Assembly: GCF_008386585.1 (NCBI RefSeq)
Contig: NZ_VUOB01000013.1
Span: 61,001-125,000, forward strand
DNA from: Solihabitans fulvus
Lineage (GTDB): Bacteria > Actinomycetota > Actinomycetes > Mycobacteriales > Pseudonocardiaceae
Reading direction: 5' to 3'
Length of the DNA stretch: 64,000 nt
The translations under genes and the position numbers were made by a program. Positions 42,800 to 53,808 of this stretch are shown in pieces; positions within the stretch are counted from its first letter, which is position 1, and each line of letters starts with the position of its first letter. The notes beneath the pieces were generated by a model. It was not told where the DNA came from. It did no database searches and saw nothing but the letters and a program-made list of their open reading frames with translations.

Positions 42800-43420
42800 G
42801 TGAACGAGTTCTTCGATGCGCGGCTGTTCACCTCGGCGACCATCACACTCGTGGTGATCATGGACCCGCCCGGCACCATCCCGGTGTTCCTGAGCCTCGT
42901 CGGCCGCAAGTCGCGCGAGGCGCGCACCAGGGCGGCCAGGCAGGGCGTGCTGGTGTCGCTCGGCGTGATCTCGCTGTTCGCCGTCGGCGGCGAGGCGATC
43001 CTGTCCTACCTCGGCATCGGCATCCCCGCGTTGCAGGGCGCCGGCGGGTTCCTGCTGCTGCTCATCGCGCTCGACCTGCTCACCGGCCGGGGCACCACCC
43101 AGCCGGAGGTGGTCGAGGACGTCAACGTGGCGCTGGTGCCGCTGGGCACCCCGCTGCTGGCCGGGCCGGGCGCGATCGCCGCGACCATCGTGTTCGTCCG
43201 GCAGGCCAACGGGCACGTCGGCTCGTACATCGCGCTGGCCGCCGCCATCGTCGCCGTGCACTTCCTGCTCTACGTCTGCCTGCGCTACTCGGGCGTGGTG
43301 ATCAAGCTGATCAAGGAGAGCGGCATCACCCTGCTCGCGAAGATCGCCGGCCTGCTGCTCGCCGCGATCGCGGTCCAGCTCGTCGCCAACGCCGTCAGGG
43401 GTTTCATCAGCGCCGCCTGA
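42800..43420 (+). CDS. MarC family integral membrane protein
   Basis: This MarC/UPF0056 protein of about 206 residues has six predicted membrane helices. Typical: VVIMDPPGTIPVFLSLV near the start, LGIGIPALQGAGGFLLLLIALDLL, and VPLGTPLLAGPGAIAATIVF. The family was once linked to multiple-antibiotic resistance in E. coli but its function remains unknown. The start is either GTG 42800 (chosen; GAGG five bases upstream) or GTG 42794. Confidence 0.9.
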   Translation: MNEFFDARLFTSATITLVVIMDPPGTIPVFLSLVGRKSREARTRAARQGVLVSLGVISLFAVGGEAILSYLGIGIPALQGAGGFLLLLIALDLLTGRGTTQPEVVEDVNVALVPLGTPLLAGPGAIAATIVFVRQANGHVGSYIALAAAIVAVHFLLYVCLRYSGVVIKLIKESGITLLAKIAGLLLAAIAVQLVANAVRGFISAA

Positions 43421-43454
43421 CGGATTGTCGGTGGCCCTGCGTAACGTGGAGGGT

Positions 43455-44288
43455 GTGCAGGGTCAACTCGGGTTCGACAGCATGCCGCAGAAACTCGTCA
43501 AGGTGACCCCCTCGAAGCTGGCGACCTGGGCCGACTGCCCGCGCCGGTACCGGATGGCCTACCTGGACCGACCGGCGCCGGCGAGGGGCGGCGCGTGGGC
43601 GCACAGCACGCTCGGCGCGGTGGTGCACAACGCCCTCCGCGCGCTGTTCGACCTGCCGGCCGAGCGGCGGACGCCGGACCGCGCCGCCGCGCTGGTGGTG
43701 AAGAACTGGAAGTCCGACGGCTTCCGCGACGGCGAACAGGCCGCCGCGCAGCGCGAGAAGGCGATCGGCTGGGTGACCGACTACGTCGCCGAGCTGGACA
43801 CCTCGATCGACCCCGTCGGGGTGGAGCGCTGGGTGTCGACGCCGACCTCGCGGATCGTCGCCGAGGGTCGGGTGGACCGCATCGACCTGCGGGCGGGCGA
43901 GCTGGTCATCGTCGACTACAAGACCGGCCGGCACGCGCTGACCGTGGACGACGCGCGCGGCTCGCAGGCGCTCGCGCTCTACGCGCTGGCGGCGCGGCGG
44001 ACGCTGCGGCGGCCGTGCAACAGGGTCGAGCTGCACCACCTGCCGACCCGTAGCGTGGCGGTGTGGGAACACACCAAGGAGTCCCTGGACCGGCACCTGG
44101 CGCGGGCCGAGGAGGCCGCCGACGAGCTGAACCTGGCCGCGGACACGCTGGCGGCCGGCGGCGACCCCGAGGTGCTGTTCCCGCCGAACCCCGGTCGGCA
44201 GTGCTCCTGGTGCGACTTCCGGCGGCACTGCGCGGAAGGCCAGGCCGCCGCTCCCGACCTCGACCCGTGGGCCGCTCTGACGCCGTGA
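43455..44288 (+). CDS. RecB-like PD-(D/E)XK exonuclease with Fe-S cluster motif
   Basis: This nuclease of about 277 residues resembles the RecB/AddB C-terminal domain. Catalytic residues are D141 in GRVDRID and the D154-Y155-K156 triplet in VDYKTG. Four Cys form a likely [4Fe-4S] staple: C28 (ADCPRRY) at the start and C250, C253, C259 at the end (CSWCDFRRHC), as in AddB and Cas4. It is a stand-alone nuclease found widely in actinobacteria. The start is unsure: GTG 43455 (chosen), GTG 43431 and ATG 43482 are in frame. Confidence 0.9.
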   Translation: MQGQLGFDSMPQKLVKVTPSKLATWADCPRRYRMAYLDRPAPARGGAWAHSTLGAVVHNALRALFDLPAERRTPDRAAALVVKNWKSDGFRDGEQAAAQREKAIGWVTDYVAELDTSIDPVGVERWVSTPTSRIVAEGRVDRIDLRAGELVIVDYKTGRHALTVDDARGSQALALYALAARRTLRRPCNRVELHHLPTRSVAVWEHTKESLDRHLARAEEAADELNLAADTLAAGGDPEVLFPPNPGRQCSWCDFRRHCAEGQAAAPDLDPWAALTP

Positions 44289-44298
44289 GGAAGTTCTG

Positions 44299-44625
44299 AT
44301 GGACGTGGACGTGTCGGACGCGGAGACGGCGCAGTTGCGGCGGCCCCGGCGGGGCCTCGGCGCGGTGTGGCGCGGCTTCGCCGGATCGCTGGCGGTCGGC
44401 CTGGTGCTGCTGGCGCTGGTGGTGATCGGCTTCCAGGTCTACGCGGGCAGCCACGGCGAGCCGGGGCCGGGCGCGTGGGTGGTCGCCGGGCACGTCGTGG
44501 CGGCCGTGGTCGCGGTGGTGGCGCAGCGGTTCGCGGATCGACGGGACGGTCCGGTCGGGGTGCTCGCCGGGCTCGGCGTGGTCGCGGTCAGCGCGGTCAC
44601 GTTGTGGGTGTTCTGGTGGGCCTAG
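44299..44625 (+). CDS. Small three-span membrane protein
   Basis: The 108-residue protein has a short acidic and Arg-rich head and three predicted helices (SLAVGLVLLALVVIGFQVYAG, VVAGHVVAAVVAVVAQRF, VLAGLGVVAVSAVTLWVFW). No motif is recognised. It begins 10 bases after the RecB-like stop and is probably co-transcribed with it. Confidence 0.75.
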   Translation: MDVDVSDAETAQLRRPRRGLGAVWRGFAGSLAVGLVLLALVVIGFQVYAGSHGEPGPGAWVVAGHVVAAVVAVVAQRFADRRDGPVGVLAGLGVVAVSAVTLWVFWWA

Positions 44626-44709
44626 GGCCGGCCTCGGCGCGAGCTGAGATGCTTGGTGCCGAGGCGTTTGGTGCTGAGGTGCTTCACGCGGCGCGGTAGA
44701 CGTCGTCGG

Positions 44710-45624
44710 TCAGCTGGTGAGCCACGCCCGCCAGGTCGGCAGCAGGGTGTTCAGCAGCGCCTCGGGGTTCTCGGTGTTGGGGGAGTGCTTCGCGTTCGGC
44801 AGCACGGCGAAGTCCGCGTCGAGGCGTTCGGCCATGTCGCGCTGGCTGGCTGGCGACCAGGCGTCGTCGGCCTCGCCGCACAGCACCAGGCACGGCACCC
44901 TCGTGGAGCGCAGCGTCCTGGACAGCTTGGTCACCAGGTCGGGCTCGTAGCGGAGGCCGTCGGCCATGCCGAGCAGGCCGGCCGGGACCGAGTGCAACAC
45001 CCTGTCCCGCAGCAGTTTCTTCAGCTCCGGAGCCATTCCCGGCCACTTCGGGTTGATCGCGTCCCTCGCCTCGACCAGCCGCTGCGCGGCCGCCATGCCT
45101 CGTTCGCGCAGCGCGGCCTCGCCGAGGTCCAGCGCCGTCCTGCGGTCGCCGGTCGGCAGCTCGGCCGGACCGGTGTCGAGCAGGGTCAGGCCGGCCAGCG
45201 GCGCCCCGGCCAGGACTGTGGCCCTGGCCACCAGGCCGCCGTAGGAGTGGCCGAGCAGCAGCACCCTGCGGCCCTCGGCGGCCAGCTTCTCGATCAGCTC
45301 GGCCAGCGCCGCGCCGAGCGGGCCGGGACGGTACTCGGTCTCCGTGCCGGGTCCCGCCGACTCGTACTGGCCGGGCAGGTCGATGGCGACGACCTCGATG
45401 CCGGCGTCGCTGATCGGGTCGAGGAGCGGCGCGAAGTCCTCCTTCGACCCGGTGAAGCCCGGCACCAGGAGCGCGGTCGCGGCGAGCCGCGCGGCGTCCG
45501 CGTTGTCCGCGGCGGCCTCCCGCAACGCGGCGATCGGCCCGTAGCGCCCGGCCAGGTCGACGCGCTCGGCCCGGTGCGGGCTGAGCTGTGAGGGTTCCGG
45601 CGTGGATGCGGGTGTCGCGGTCAC
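44710..45624 (-). CDS. Alpha/beta hydrolase
   Basis: This 304-residue cytosolic alpha/beta hydrolase has an oxyanion-loop VPGFTGSKEDF, the nucleophile elbow GHSYGG (about residue 122), a putative acid in CGEADDAWS and the late His in NAKHSPNTENP. The substrate is unknown. GTG 45624 (VTATPASTPEP) is the chosen start. It is convergent with the small membrane protein gene. Confidence 0.88.
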   Translation of the reverse strand: MTATPASTPEPSQLSPHRAERVDLAGRYGPIAALREAAADNADAARLAATALLVPGFTGSKEDFAPLLDPISDAGIEVVAIDLPGQYESAGPGTETEYRPGPLGAALAELIEKLAAEGRRVLLLGHSYGGLVARATVLAGAPLAGLTLLDTGPAELPTGDRRTALDLGEAALRERGMAAAQRLVEARDAINPKWPGMAPELKKLLRDRVLHSVPAGLLGMADGLRYEPDLVTKLSRTLRSTRVPCLVLCGEADDAWSPASQRDMAERLDADFAVLPNAKHSPNTENPEALLNTLLPTWRAWLTS

Positions 45625-45768
45625 GCCCCCGAGTTTGCCGCACCCGACTCGTGCCGGTCTGCCCCCATGACCACGGTGTGACCAGAACAGCGCAGCAAGA
45701 TCCACCCGGAAGGGTCAGTCGCCGACACCCGGCAGGGCGTGTGCCGATGGTCCGTTACGCCGGTTACC

Positions 45769-47121
45769 TCAGCGGAGCGCGACGAGGGTGTCGCCGCGCT
45801 GTTCGAACACCACCGGCCCGGCCTGGCCGAGGCGGACGACGCCCTGGTAGCCGGCCCGGTCGAGCTGGATGGTGCCGACGCGCGATCCGGTGATCTGGTC
45901 GAGCACGGCCATGCCGCCATGCACCGGCATCAGGAGGCGGCTCGCGAACAGCATCCCGGGGCCCTGCGCGTCCGTGACGGTCCACTGTGGAGTGAGGTCC
46001 GTCGCCGACAGCGCGATGGTGCGGGAACCGGTGTACCAGAGCACGTGGCTGTTGGTGGTCGCGGCCGTCACGGTCCAGCCAGCCGGGTCGCCCGCCAGGT
46101 CGGCGTCGGGCAGGTCGAGCGGGGTCTCGCTCTGCACGCTGCCGCTCTGGGCGTCCACCAGCACGAGCCTCGCCGGATTCGGCAGCGCGACGGCGACCCT
46201 CGTCGCGGTCACCGCCACGACCCGCGCGCCCTTGCCGCTGAGCACGGCCGTGCTGGTCACCTGCGGCTCGTCGGACTTGTCCGGCGCGCTCCGCAACACG
46301 CTCACCCTGTCCCCGAGCTCGCCGGGGCAGCGCTCGATCACGGCGATCTGACCGGTGCTGATCGCCTGCGACCCGTAGGTGCAGCCTGGCCTCGGCTGCT
46401 TGCCGGGATTCACCAGGCCGCGCAGGGTGCCGAACTCCTCGGTCTTGACCAGGTCGTCCCGCCGGTAGCTCTCGAAGTAGGTCGGGCCGGTGACGGTGAC
46501 CTGGTTGCCGTCGGACAGCAGCCTGGTGCCCATCGCGGCGTCGCCGTTGCGCTGCGGGCCGCGCTTGCCGGAGTCCGCGTCGAGGGTGGTGACCTCGCTA
46601 CAGTTGGTGGCCTTGTGGAAGAGGGCCAGCACCTTGCCCCACACGGTGCCGACCGTGCACAGCGGCAGGTTCCTGCTGTACTGCCAGCGCACCTGCCCGG
46701 ACAGCGGGTCGCGGCCGAGCACCTCGCCGCCGTCGGCGCTGACGACGGTCGAGCCCGCGATGACGGGAATCGGGGTCGCCCCGCTCTTCGCGCGCCACAC
46801 CTCGGCCAGCGAGGGCGGCATCTCGGTGGCGGGGGGCAGCGGCGCGACCGAGGCCGGGTCGGGCCGCGAGACGGTCGCCCGCGCGTCGCTCCGCTGCGCG
46901 ATCACCAGGCCGACGACCAGCGCGACGATCGCGATCAGCGCGGCGGCCGTGTAGTCGGCAGCGGTCCGCCAGCGGCGCGGCTGGCGCTGCGGCGGGTGGA
47001 CGTCGCCTGCCTCGGCCGGGACCGGCGGGGCGAGGACGTCCTCATGGCCTGGCCGTCCCTCGTCCTGGAGCCCCTGGTCCTGGAGCTGTTCCGAGTTCTC
47101 CGGCTGCTCCGGTCGTCCCAC
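45769..47121 (-). CDS. Membrane-anchored PQQ-like beta-propeller protein (Rv3212-like)
   Basis: The product is a 450-residue protein with a charged cytoplasmic N terminus (about residues 1-45), one transmembrane helix (AADYTAAALIAIVALVVGLVIAQ, about 49-71) and a large extracytoplasmic beta-propeller with PQQ-like repeats (VVSADGGEVLGRDPLSGQVRWQYS, LVLVDAQSGSVQSETPL, VLDQITGSRVGTIQLD). Two Cys pairs may make disulfides. GGAG precedes the GTG start at 47121. It follows rhlE, like Rv3212 follows Rv3211 in M. tuberculosis. Function unknown. Confidence 0.88.
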   Translation of the reverse strand: MGRPEQPENSEQLQDQGLQDEGRPGHEDVLAPPVPAEAGDVHPPQRQPRRWRTAADYTAAALIAIVALVVGLVIAQRSDARATVSRPDPASVAPLPPATEMPPSLAEVWRAKSGATPIPVIAGSTVVSADGGEVLGRDPLSGQVRWQYSRNLPLCTVGTVWGKVLALFHKATNCSEVTTLDADSGKRGPQRNGDAAMGTRLLSDGNQVTVTGPTYFESYRRDDLVKTEEFGTLRGLVNPGKQPRPGCTYGSQAISTGQIAVIERCPGELGDRVSVLRSAPDKSDEPQVTSTAVLSGKGARVVAVTATRVAVALPNPARLVLVDAQSGSVQSETPLDLPDADLAGDPAGWTVTAATTNSHVLWYTGSRTIALSATDLTPQWTVTDAQGPGMLFASRLLMPVHGGMAVLDQITGSRVGTIQLDRAGYQGVVRLGQAGPVVFEQRGDTLVALR

Positions 47122-47170
47122 TGCCTCGCTCCTGCTCGCTCGCCGTCGGGATGCGGACCGCCCACTGACT

Positions 47171-47217
47171 GCGACTGCCCTGCCTCGCTCTGGGGGAGAG
47201 CATGGCAGGGCAGTCGC
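47171..47217 (-). terminator. Terminator of rhlE
   Basis: Perfect 14-base arms (GCGACTGCCCTGCC at 47171-47184 and its complement at 47204-47217) with a 19-base loop lie 10 bases beyond the rhlE stop codon, between rhlE and the PQQ-like gene. Confidence 0.8.
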
Positions 47218-47227
47218 TAAGTCGCGG

Positions 47228-49018
<1,791 letters not shown>

Positions 49019-49394
49019 GGCCCTGGATGGGCCACTCGACCGCGCAGCCGCGCCTGGCCGTGGTCGGCCGGGCGACGCGCGGGAGGGCCAGCGAGTTAGT
49101 GCGCGCACCCTCCACAGGGCGGTAGGACACCGCCGTCGTGAGACGCGGCGTTATCGCTGCCCGCGAGGCCAGTCGGCGGGTGCGCCGGAGGGCCGCGCAG
49201 CGGTAAACGCCGTGCGTCAACTGCCTAGTCTACCTGGCCAATGTCCGAACAGGAGCGTTCAAGCGCGCTGAGTCACCAACCGGGGGTGTCGCGGGGCACA
49301 TCGGAGGGCTCGTGACGAGGTTTTCCGGACCCCGCCGAAGATCGTGCCGGCGACGTTCGTCGCGCCGGTGAGGTGGCCGACTAGGCTCGCCCGC
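49019..49394. other. Divergent intergenic region between rhlE and the ferritin-like gene
   Basis: This 376-base region has no convincing gene. Both rhlE (reverse) and the ferritin-like gene (forward) must take their promoters here. A long leader before rhlE is likely, and such leaders are common on DEAD-box helicase mRNAs. I see no clear riboswitch or hairpin with a long stem. Confidence 0.45.
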
Positions 49395-50072
49395 ATGAGC
49401 GAGGCGGACCAGCAGGCGGCGGTCGTCGGGGCACAGATCGAGGAGGGCGTCGTCGACCTGCTCGGGGCGCTGGCCTACGGGGAGTTGTCGGCATTCGACC
49501 GGTTGGCGGAGGACGCGCGCACCGCGGCGACGCTGTCCGGGCGCGCGGCGCTGGCCAGCATGGCTGCGGCCGAGATCGGGCATTTCGGGCTGCTGCGGCA
49601 CTATCTCGCCGACCACGGCATCGCCATCGAGGACGCGATGGCCCCGTTCGTGCGGGGCTTCGACGCGTTCCACGAGTCGACCGCGCCGAGGTCCTGGCTG
49701 GAGTCGCTGGTCAAGGCGTACGTCGGCGACAGCCTGGCGGCGGACTTCTACCGCGAGATGGCCGAGTGGCTCGACCAGCCGACCAGACAGCTCGTGCTCG
49801 ACGTGCTCGCCGACACCGGCCACTCGGCGTTCGCGGAGCGGGAGGTGCGCGCGGCCTGCGCGGCCGACCCGTCGCTGCGGGACCGGCTGACGCTGTGGGG
49901 TCGGCGGCTGCTCGGCGAGGCGCTCACCCAGGCCCAGTACGTGGTGGCCGAGCGGGACGGGCTGGCCGAGCTGATCGTGCGCGGCTCCGGCGACCTGGCC
50001 GGCATCGGCGCGCTGTTCCGGCGGTTGCAGCAGGCCCACGGCAAGCGCATGACGGCGCTGGGCCTGGGCTGA
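49395..50072 (+). CDS. Ferritin-like fold protein (Rv3210c-like)
   Basis: This 225-residue all-helical protein belongs to the ferritin-like superfamily, with Glu and His at spacing typical for a carboxylate-bridged dimetal site: E in LAYGELSAF (about residue 31), E-x2-H in [10 protein letters not shown] (about 58-61), and a second half with H-x4-E-x2-V ([10 protein letters not shown]). It is related in pattern to MiaE-type tRNA hydroxylases, but its substrate is unknown. It corresponds to Rv3210c beside rhlE. Confidence 0.85.
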   Translation: MSEADQQAAVVGAQIEEGVVDLLGALAYGELSAFDRLAEDARTAATLSGRAALASMAAAEIGHFGLLRHYLADHGIAIEDAMAPFVRGFDAFHESTAPRSWLESLVKAYVGDSLAADFYREMAEWLDQPTRQLVLDVLADTGHSAFAEREVRAACAADPSLRDRLTLWGRRLLGEALTQAQYVVAERDGLAELIVRGSGDLAGIGALFRRLQQAHGKRMTALGLG

Positions 50073-50199
50073 TCCCGGATTTCGTGTTCTTGCACACCAT
50101 CTGTTCGCCGACGGCGCAGCGTCGCGCGCCGATGTGCCGCTCGGCTCCACTAGGGTTTGTGGTGGGAACTGTCAACACCTGCTTGCACCGGAGGACAGT

Positions 50200-50430
50200 G
50201 TGGACGTAAAGATCGGCGTCGCGGAGAGCCCTCGGGAGCTCGTCGTTTCCAGTGACCTTGCTGCCGACGAGGTCGAGGCGCTGGTCTCGGAGGCGCTGAA
50301 GGACCCGCAGGGGCTGCTCGCGCTGGTGGACCAGAAGGGCACGCGCTACGTCGTGCCCGTCGCCAGGATCGCCTACGTGGAGATCGGCCCGGGGGACGCG
50401 CGTCGCGTCGGCTTCACCGTCGGGAACTAG
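50200..50430 (+). CDS. DUF3107 protein (TB9.4-like)
   Basis: The 76-residue protein has the DUF3107 pattern: VDVKIGVAESPRELVVSSDLAADEVEALV and a C-terminal GTRYVVPVARIAYVEIGPGDARRVGF. In M. tuberculosis TB9.4 lies between Rv3208 and Rv3210c; here it keeps the Rv3210c-like neighbour. GGAGG precedes the GTG at 50200. Function unknown. Confidence 0.92.
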   Translation: MDVKIGVAESPRELVVSSDLAADEVEALVSEALKDPQGLLALVDQKGTRYVVPVARIAYVEIGPGDARRVGFTVGN

Positions 50431-50442
50431 TACTCAGCGCAG

Positions 50443-50475
50443 CGCCCCGGCCAGCGATCGCTGCTGGTCGGGGCG
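50443..50475. terminator. Bidirectional terminator between DUF3107 and SARP genes
   Basis: 13-base arms (50443-50455 and 50463-50475) with one G-T wobble and a 7-base loop lie between the convergent DUF3107 and SARP-type regulator stops. Confidence 0.85.
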
Positions 50476-50483
50476 TTGGCGTG

Positions 50484-53291
50484 TCAGGTTGCGGGCTGAT
50501 TGAGGGCGTCCAGCTGTTGTTGGACGCGGTCGGCGTCCGCGGTGCGGCGCTGGGCTCGGTACAGCTGTAGTGCCTCCTGCCACGCGGCGCGGGCCTCGTC
50601 GAGCTGGCCGAGGGCCGCGTGCGGGTGGCCGAGCGCGTCGAGGGTGTTGGCGACCTCGTAGGTGGCGCCAAGGTTCCTGCGCAGGGCGAGGGCCTGTTGG
50701 TAGTAGTCGACGGCTTGGGCGTGCTGCCCACTGCGTCGGGCCACAAAACCAAGGCTGTCCAGAGTCGACGCCTCACCGTCGCGGTTGTGGTGACGGCGAT
50801 GCAGGATGACGGCTTCCTCCAGCGGAGCGCGGGCCTGGTCGTAACGACCCAGCTGGGCCACGAACCAGCCCACTCGGTTGAGCGCGTCGGCCTCCCAAGC
50901 CGCCGCACCGAGGGCGCGGTACAGATGCAGGGCATGCGTGGCGTGCTCCAGTGCCCGCTGGTGCTGCCCCTGATGTCCCAAGGCCAGTGCGAGTGCCTGG
51001 TGACAGTGAGCTTGGCTTGGCTGGTCCCCCGTGCTCTCAGCCAGGGCCAATGCCTGTTGGAGATGTTCCTGCGCCTCGATGTGGCGTCCCACGCGGGCAT
51101 ACGCCCAGCCGAGGAACCGATGGGCTGTGCTCCGGATGGCCGGGTCACCGAGCTGAATGGCGGCGGCCAGCCCGACCTGCCAGGCCGCGAGATCGTCATG
51201 GACGTGTCCCCGCCGCTGGTGGTACGCGCCCAGTGTCCAGGCGAACTGCCATGCCACGGCATACCAGCCCTGGATGAGAGCTGTCTGCTGGGCGGCCAGC
51301 AGGCAATGGTGTTCGACGTCGAACCACGCCAGCAACGCGACAGGACCCTCTGTCATAGGCGCAAGGTGGCAGCCGGGAACGGGCGGATCGAGCACGATCG
51401 GTGGGCGTTGGGGGTGTAGGAGCCGGTCGCCAGTGACAGCGCTGTGCAGGTAGAAGTCCAGCAGTCGGCGAAGGGCCTGCTGTCGGCTGGCATCGTGTTC
51501 CTCGGCCAGAACCGTCGTGTTGGCGTGGTGGCGCAACAGATCATGGAAACGGTATCGGTCGGGTGCCGGCTGGTTGAGCAAGTGGACATCCACCAAGCCT
51601 TCGAGGATGCTGCCGGCCTGGTCCACACCGATTCCGGCCAGGGATGCGGCCGAATGGGCGTCGAAGCTGGGGCCGGGGTGCAGGCCCAGTAGCCGGAACA
51701 TGCGCTGCTGGTCGGGTGCGAGGTCCTGGTAGGACAGGGTGAACGCGGCGGCGACGCTGCGGTCTCCGGTGGCCAGTTCGGCGAGTTTGCCCCGGCCCGA
51801 GCTGAGGCGATCGGCCAGGTAGGTCACGGTCCAGGCGGGGCGGGTGTGCAGTCGCGCTGCGGCGATGCGGATGGCCAGCGGGAGGAATCCACACAGTTCC
51901 ACGACCTCGGCGACGGCCTCGGGTTCGGTGGCGGCGCGGTCCGCTCCGGCGATGCGGCTGAACAGAGCGATCGCGTCCTGGGGCGGGAGCACGTCCAGCG
52001 AGAGGGTTCGCGCGGTGTCCAGGTCGGCAAGGCGGCGTCGGCTGGTGATCAGTGCCAGGCAGCTGGCGGCGCCGGGAAGCAGGGGACGGACCTGGGCGGC
52101 GCTGGCCGCATTGTCCAGTACTACCAACGCTTTTCGGTCGGCCAGCTCGGCTCGCCACAGGGCGGCGCGTTGGTCCAGTTCGTGCGGAAGCTGGTCGCTG
52201 GACACGCCAAGTGCGCGCAGCAGGACGCCCAGGGCGGTGAAAGGGTCGATGGCCTCGTGTTCGGTGGTGTGGCCGTGCAGGTCGATGAACAGCTGCGCGT
52301 CGGGGTACTGGTTGGTGAGTTGGTGGGCGGCGTGCACGGCGAGGGTGGTCTTGCCGACGCCTGCCATGCCGTCGATGGCTTCGATCACCACCGTCGAGCC
52401 GTCGCCGTCGTCGGGCAGTGCGGCCAGCAGCCGGGCCATCTCCGTGTCGCGGCCGGTGAAGTCGCCGATGTCGCCGGGCAGGTCGTTGCGGGCGGCCTGC
52501 TTCTCGACGGGTGGTCGGGTCTCGACGGATGGTCGGGATCCGGCCAGGTCGGGGTCGCCGCGCAGGATCCGTTGGTGCAGTTCGGTGATCTCGGACCCGG
52601 GTTCGATGCCGAGTTCGTCGGCCAGGTGGTCGTGGAGTTCGTGGAAGGTCCTGAGCGCCTCGGCCTGCCGACCTGCGCGGTACAACGCGCGCATCAGGTG
52701 ACCGTGCAGGCGTTCGCGCACCGGGTGCTCGTCGGCCAGGTTCTGTAGTTCGGCGACCAGTTCGGCGTCCCGGCCGGCGGCGAGGTCGGCGTCGATCCGT
52801 TCCTCCAGCGCGGCGAGCCGTTCCTCCTCGAGGCGCGCGGCGTGCGCGCCGAAGTACGACCCTGACACGCCGATCAGGGCCCGGCCGCGCCAGAGTTCCA
52901 GCGCCGACGCGAACATCTCTGCCGCTGCCTGCGGCCGGCCCGCGTTTGCGGCGGCGCGCGCGTGCCCCACCTGCTCCCGGAACACCGCCAGGTCGAGTTC
53001 GCCTGGCTCGATCCGCAACCGGTAGCCCGCGGTGAAGGCGAGTCGCTGGTCGGCGCCCGGTTCGACGGCGGCGAGAGTCCTTCGCAGTCGGAAGACGTAG
53101 GTCTGCAACGCCTTGCCGGCGTTGACCGGCGGGTCGTCGCCCCAGAGGGCCTCGCTCAGTTGCTCGACCGGGACCACGCGATTGGCGTGCAGGAGCAGGG
53201 CTGTCAGCAGCGCGAGTTGCTTGGAACCGGGCAGTCTGGCCTGGCCTCCCGTGCCCCACGCCTCGACCGGCCCCGCGATGCGAAACTCCAC
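50484..53291 (-). CDS. SARP-family regulator with NB-ARC ATPase and TPR domains (AfsR-like)
   Basis: This regulator of about 935 residues has four parts: an OmpR-like winged helix for DNA binding (residues 1-95: GSKQLALLTALLLHANRVV, ALQTYVFRLRRTL), a bacterial transcriptional activation domain (about 100-245, ELGIEPGSEITELHQRIL), an NB-ARC/STAND ATPase with P-loop GMAGVGKTT near residue 307 and GFLPLAIRI, and a C-terminal array of TPR helices (from about 690). AfsR-like proteins activate antibiotic or morphological genes after oligomerising. It lies next to, and upstream on the reverse strand of, no obvious biosynthetic cluster except the AurF-like set. The GTG at 53291 follows GGGAG. Confidence 0.93.
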   Translation of the reverse strand: MEFRIAGPVEAWGTGGQARLPGSKQLALLTALLLHANRVVPVEQLSEALWGDDPPVNAGKALQTYVFRLRRTLAAVEPGADQRLAFTAGYRLRIEPGELDLAVFREQVGHARAAANAGRPQAAAEMFASALELWRGRALIGVSGSYFGAHAARLEEERLAALEERIDADLAAGRDAELVAELQNLADEHPVRERLHGHLMRALYRAGRQAEALRTFHELHDHLADELGIEPGSEITELHQRILRGDPDLAGSRPSVETRPPVEKQAARNDLPGDIGDFTGRDTEMARLLAALPDDGDGSTVVIEAIDGMAGVGKTTLAVHAAHQLTNQYPDAQLFIDLHGHTTEHEAIDPFTALGVLLRALGVSSDQLPHELDQRAALWRAELADRKALVVLDNAASAAQVRPLLPGAASCLALITSRRRLADLDTARTLSLDVLPPQDAIALFSRIAGADRAATEPEAVAEVVELCGFLPLAIRIAAARLHTRPAWTVTYLADRLSSGRGKLAELATGDRSVAAAFTLSYQDLAPDQQRMFRLLGLHPGPSFDAHSAASLAGIGVDQAGSILEGLVDVHLLNQPAPDRYRFHDLLRHHANTTVLAEEHDASRQQALRRLLDFYLHSAVTGDRLLHPQRPPIVLDPPVPGCHLAPMTEGPVALLAWFDVEHHCLLAAQQTALIQGWYAVAWQFAWTLGAYHQRRGHVHDDLAAWQVGLAAAIQLGDPAIRSTAHRFLGWAYARVGRHIEAQEHLQQALALAESTGDQPSQAHCHQALALALGHQGQHQRALEHATHALHLYRALGAAAWEADALNRVGWFVAQLGRYDQARAPLEEAVILHRRHHNRDGEASTLDSLGFVARRSGQHAQAVDYYQQALALRRNLGATYEVANTLDALGHPHAALGQLDEARAAWQEALQLYRAQRRTADADRVQQQLDALNQPAT

Positions 53292-53440
53292 GACATGGCT
53301 CCCGGGGCTGCTCGTGCGGCACCGGCTCGGCCTGCCTGTCTTGTCGCCTGCCGGCGAAGGCACCGTAGCGGAGCTTTGTCCTGGCCTGGCCCAGATTCGC
53401 CCGATTCGCTCGTTGGAAGCAGCGAGGCAGCGATGGGAGC

Positions 53441-53471
53441 GGGGCACCGTCGAGGTGATCGACGGTGCCCC
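53441..53471 (-). terminator. Terminator after DUF4873/tetR
   Basis: A perfect 13-base inverted repeat (GGGGCACCGTCGA at 53441-53453 and its complement at 53459-53471) with a 5-base loop lies just beyond the DUF4873 stop codon on the reverse strand, separating this unit from the SARP gene. Confidence 0.85.
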
Positions 53472-53484
53472 GCAACGGAAACGG

Positions 53485-53808
53485 CTAGGCGCTCGCGACC
53501 GTGAACGGCGGCGTGCTGGTGCCGGCCACTCGGTAGCGCTGCCACGGGTCGGGGTCGGACAGCGTGCCGGTCGCCTCGCCCTGCGGGGTGCGCAGCAGGA
53601 CGGAGCGGGTGCCGGCCTGGGCCAGCGCGGTGACCTCGTCCTTCGCGGTGATCCGGCCGTACCAGTGGTATCGGCCGTCGATGGGCTGGAAGTAGCCGCG
53701 CAGCAGGACGTCGACGGGGATGTCCCCGGTCTCCGTCACCAGGTTCGCCGGCCCCTCGTAGCCTTCCTCGGCGTCGTGTTCGGGTGCGTCGTGCTCATGC
53801 TCCGTCAT
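53485..53808 (-). CDS. DUF4873 protein
   Basis: The 107-residue protein has an acidic His/Glu-rich N terminus (MTEHEHDAPEHDAEEGYEG) and a beta-rich body with VDVLLRGYFQPIDGRYHWYGRI, VLLRTPQGEATGTLSDPDPWQRYRV. DUF4873 domains are often next to or fused with flavin monooxygenases and AurF-like oxygenases, but their role is not established. The start overlaps the tetR stop by 14 bases. Confidence 0.85.
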   Translation of the reverse strand: MTEHEHDAPEHDAEEGYEGPANLVTETGDIPVDVLLRGYFQPIDGRYHWYGRITAKDEVTALAQAGTRSVLLRTPQGEATGTLSDPDPWQRYRVAGTSTPPFTVASA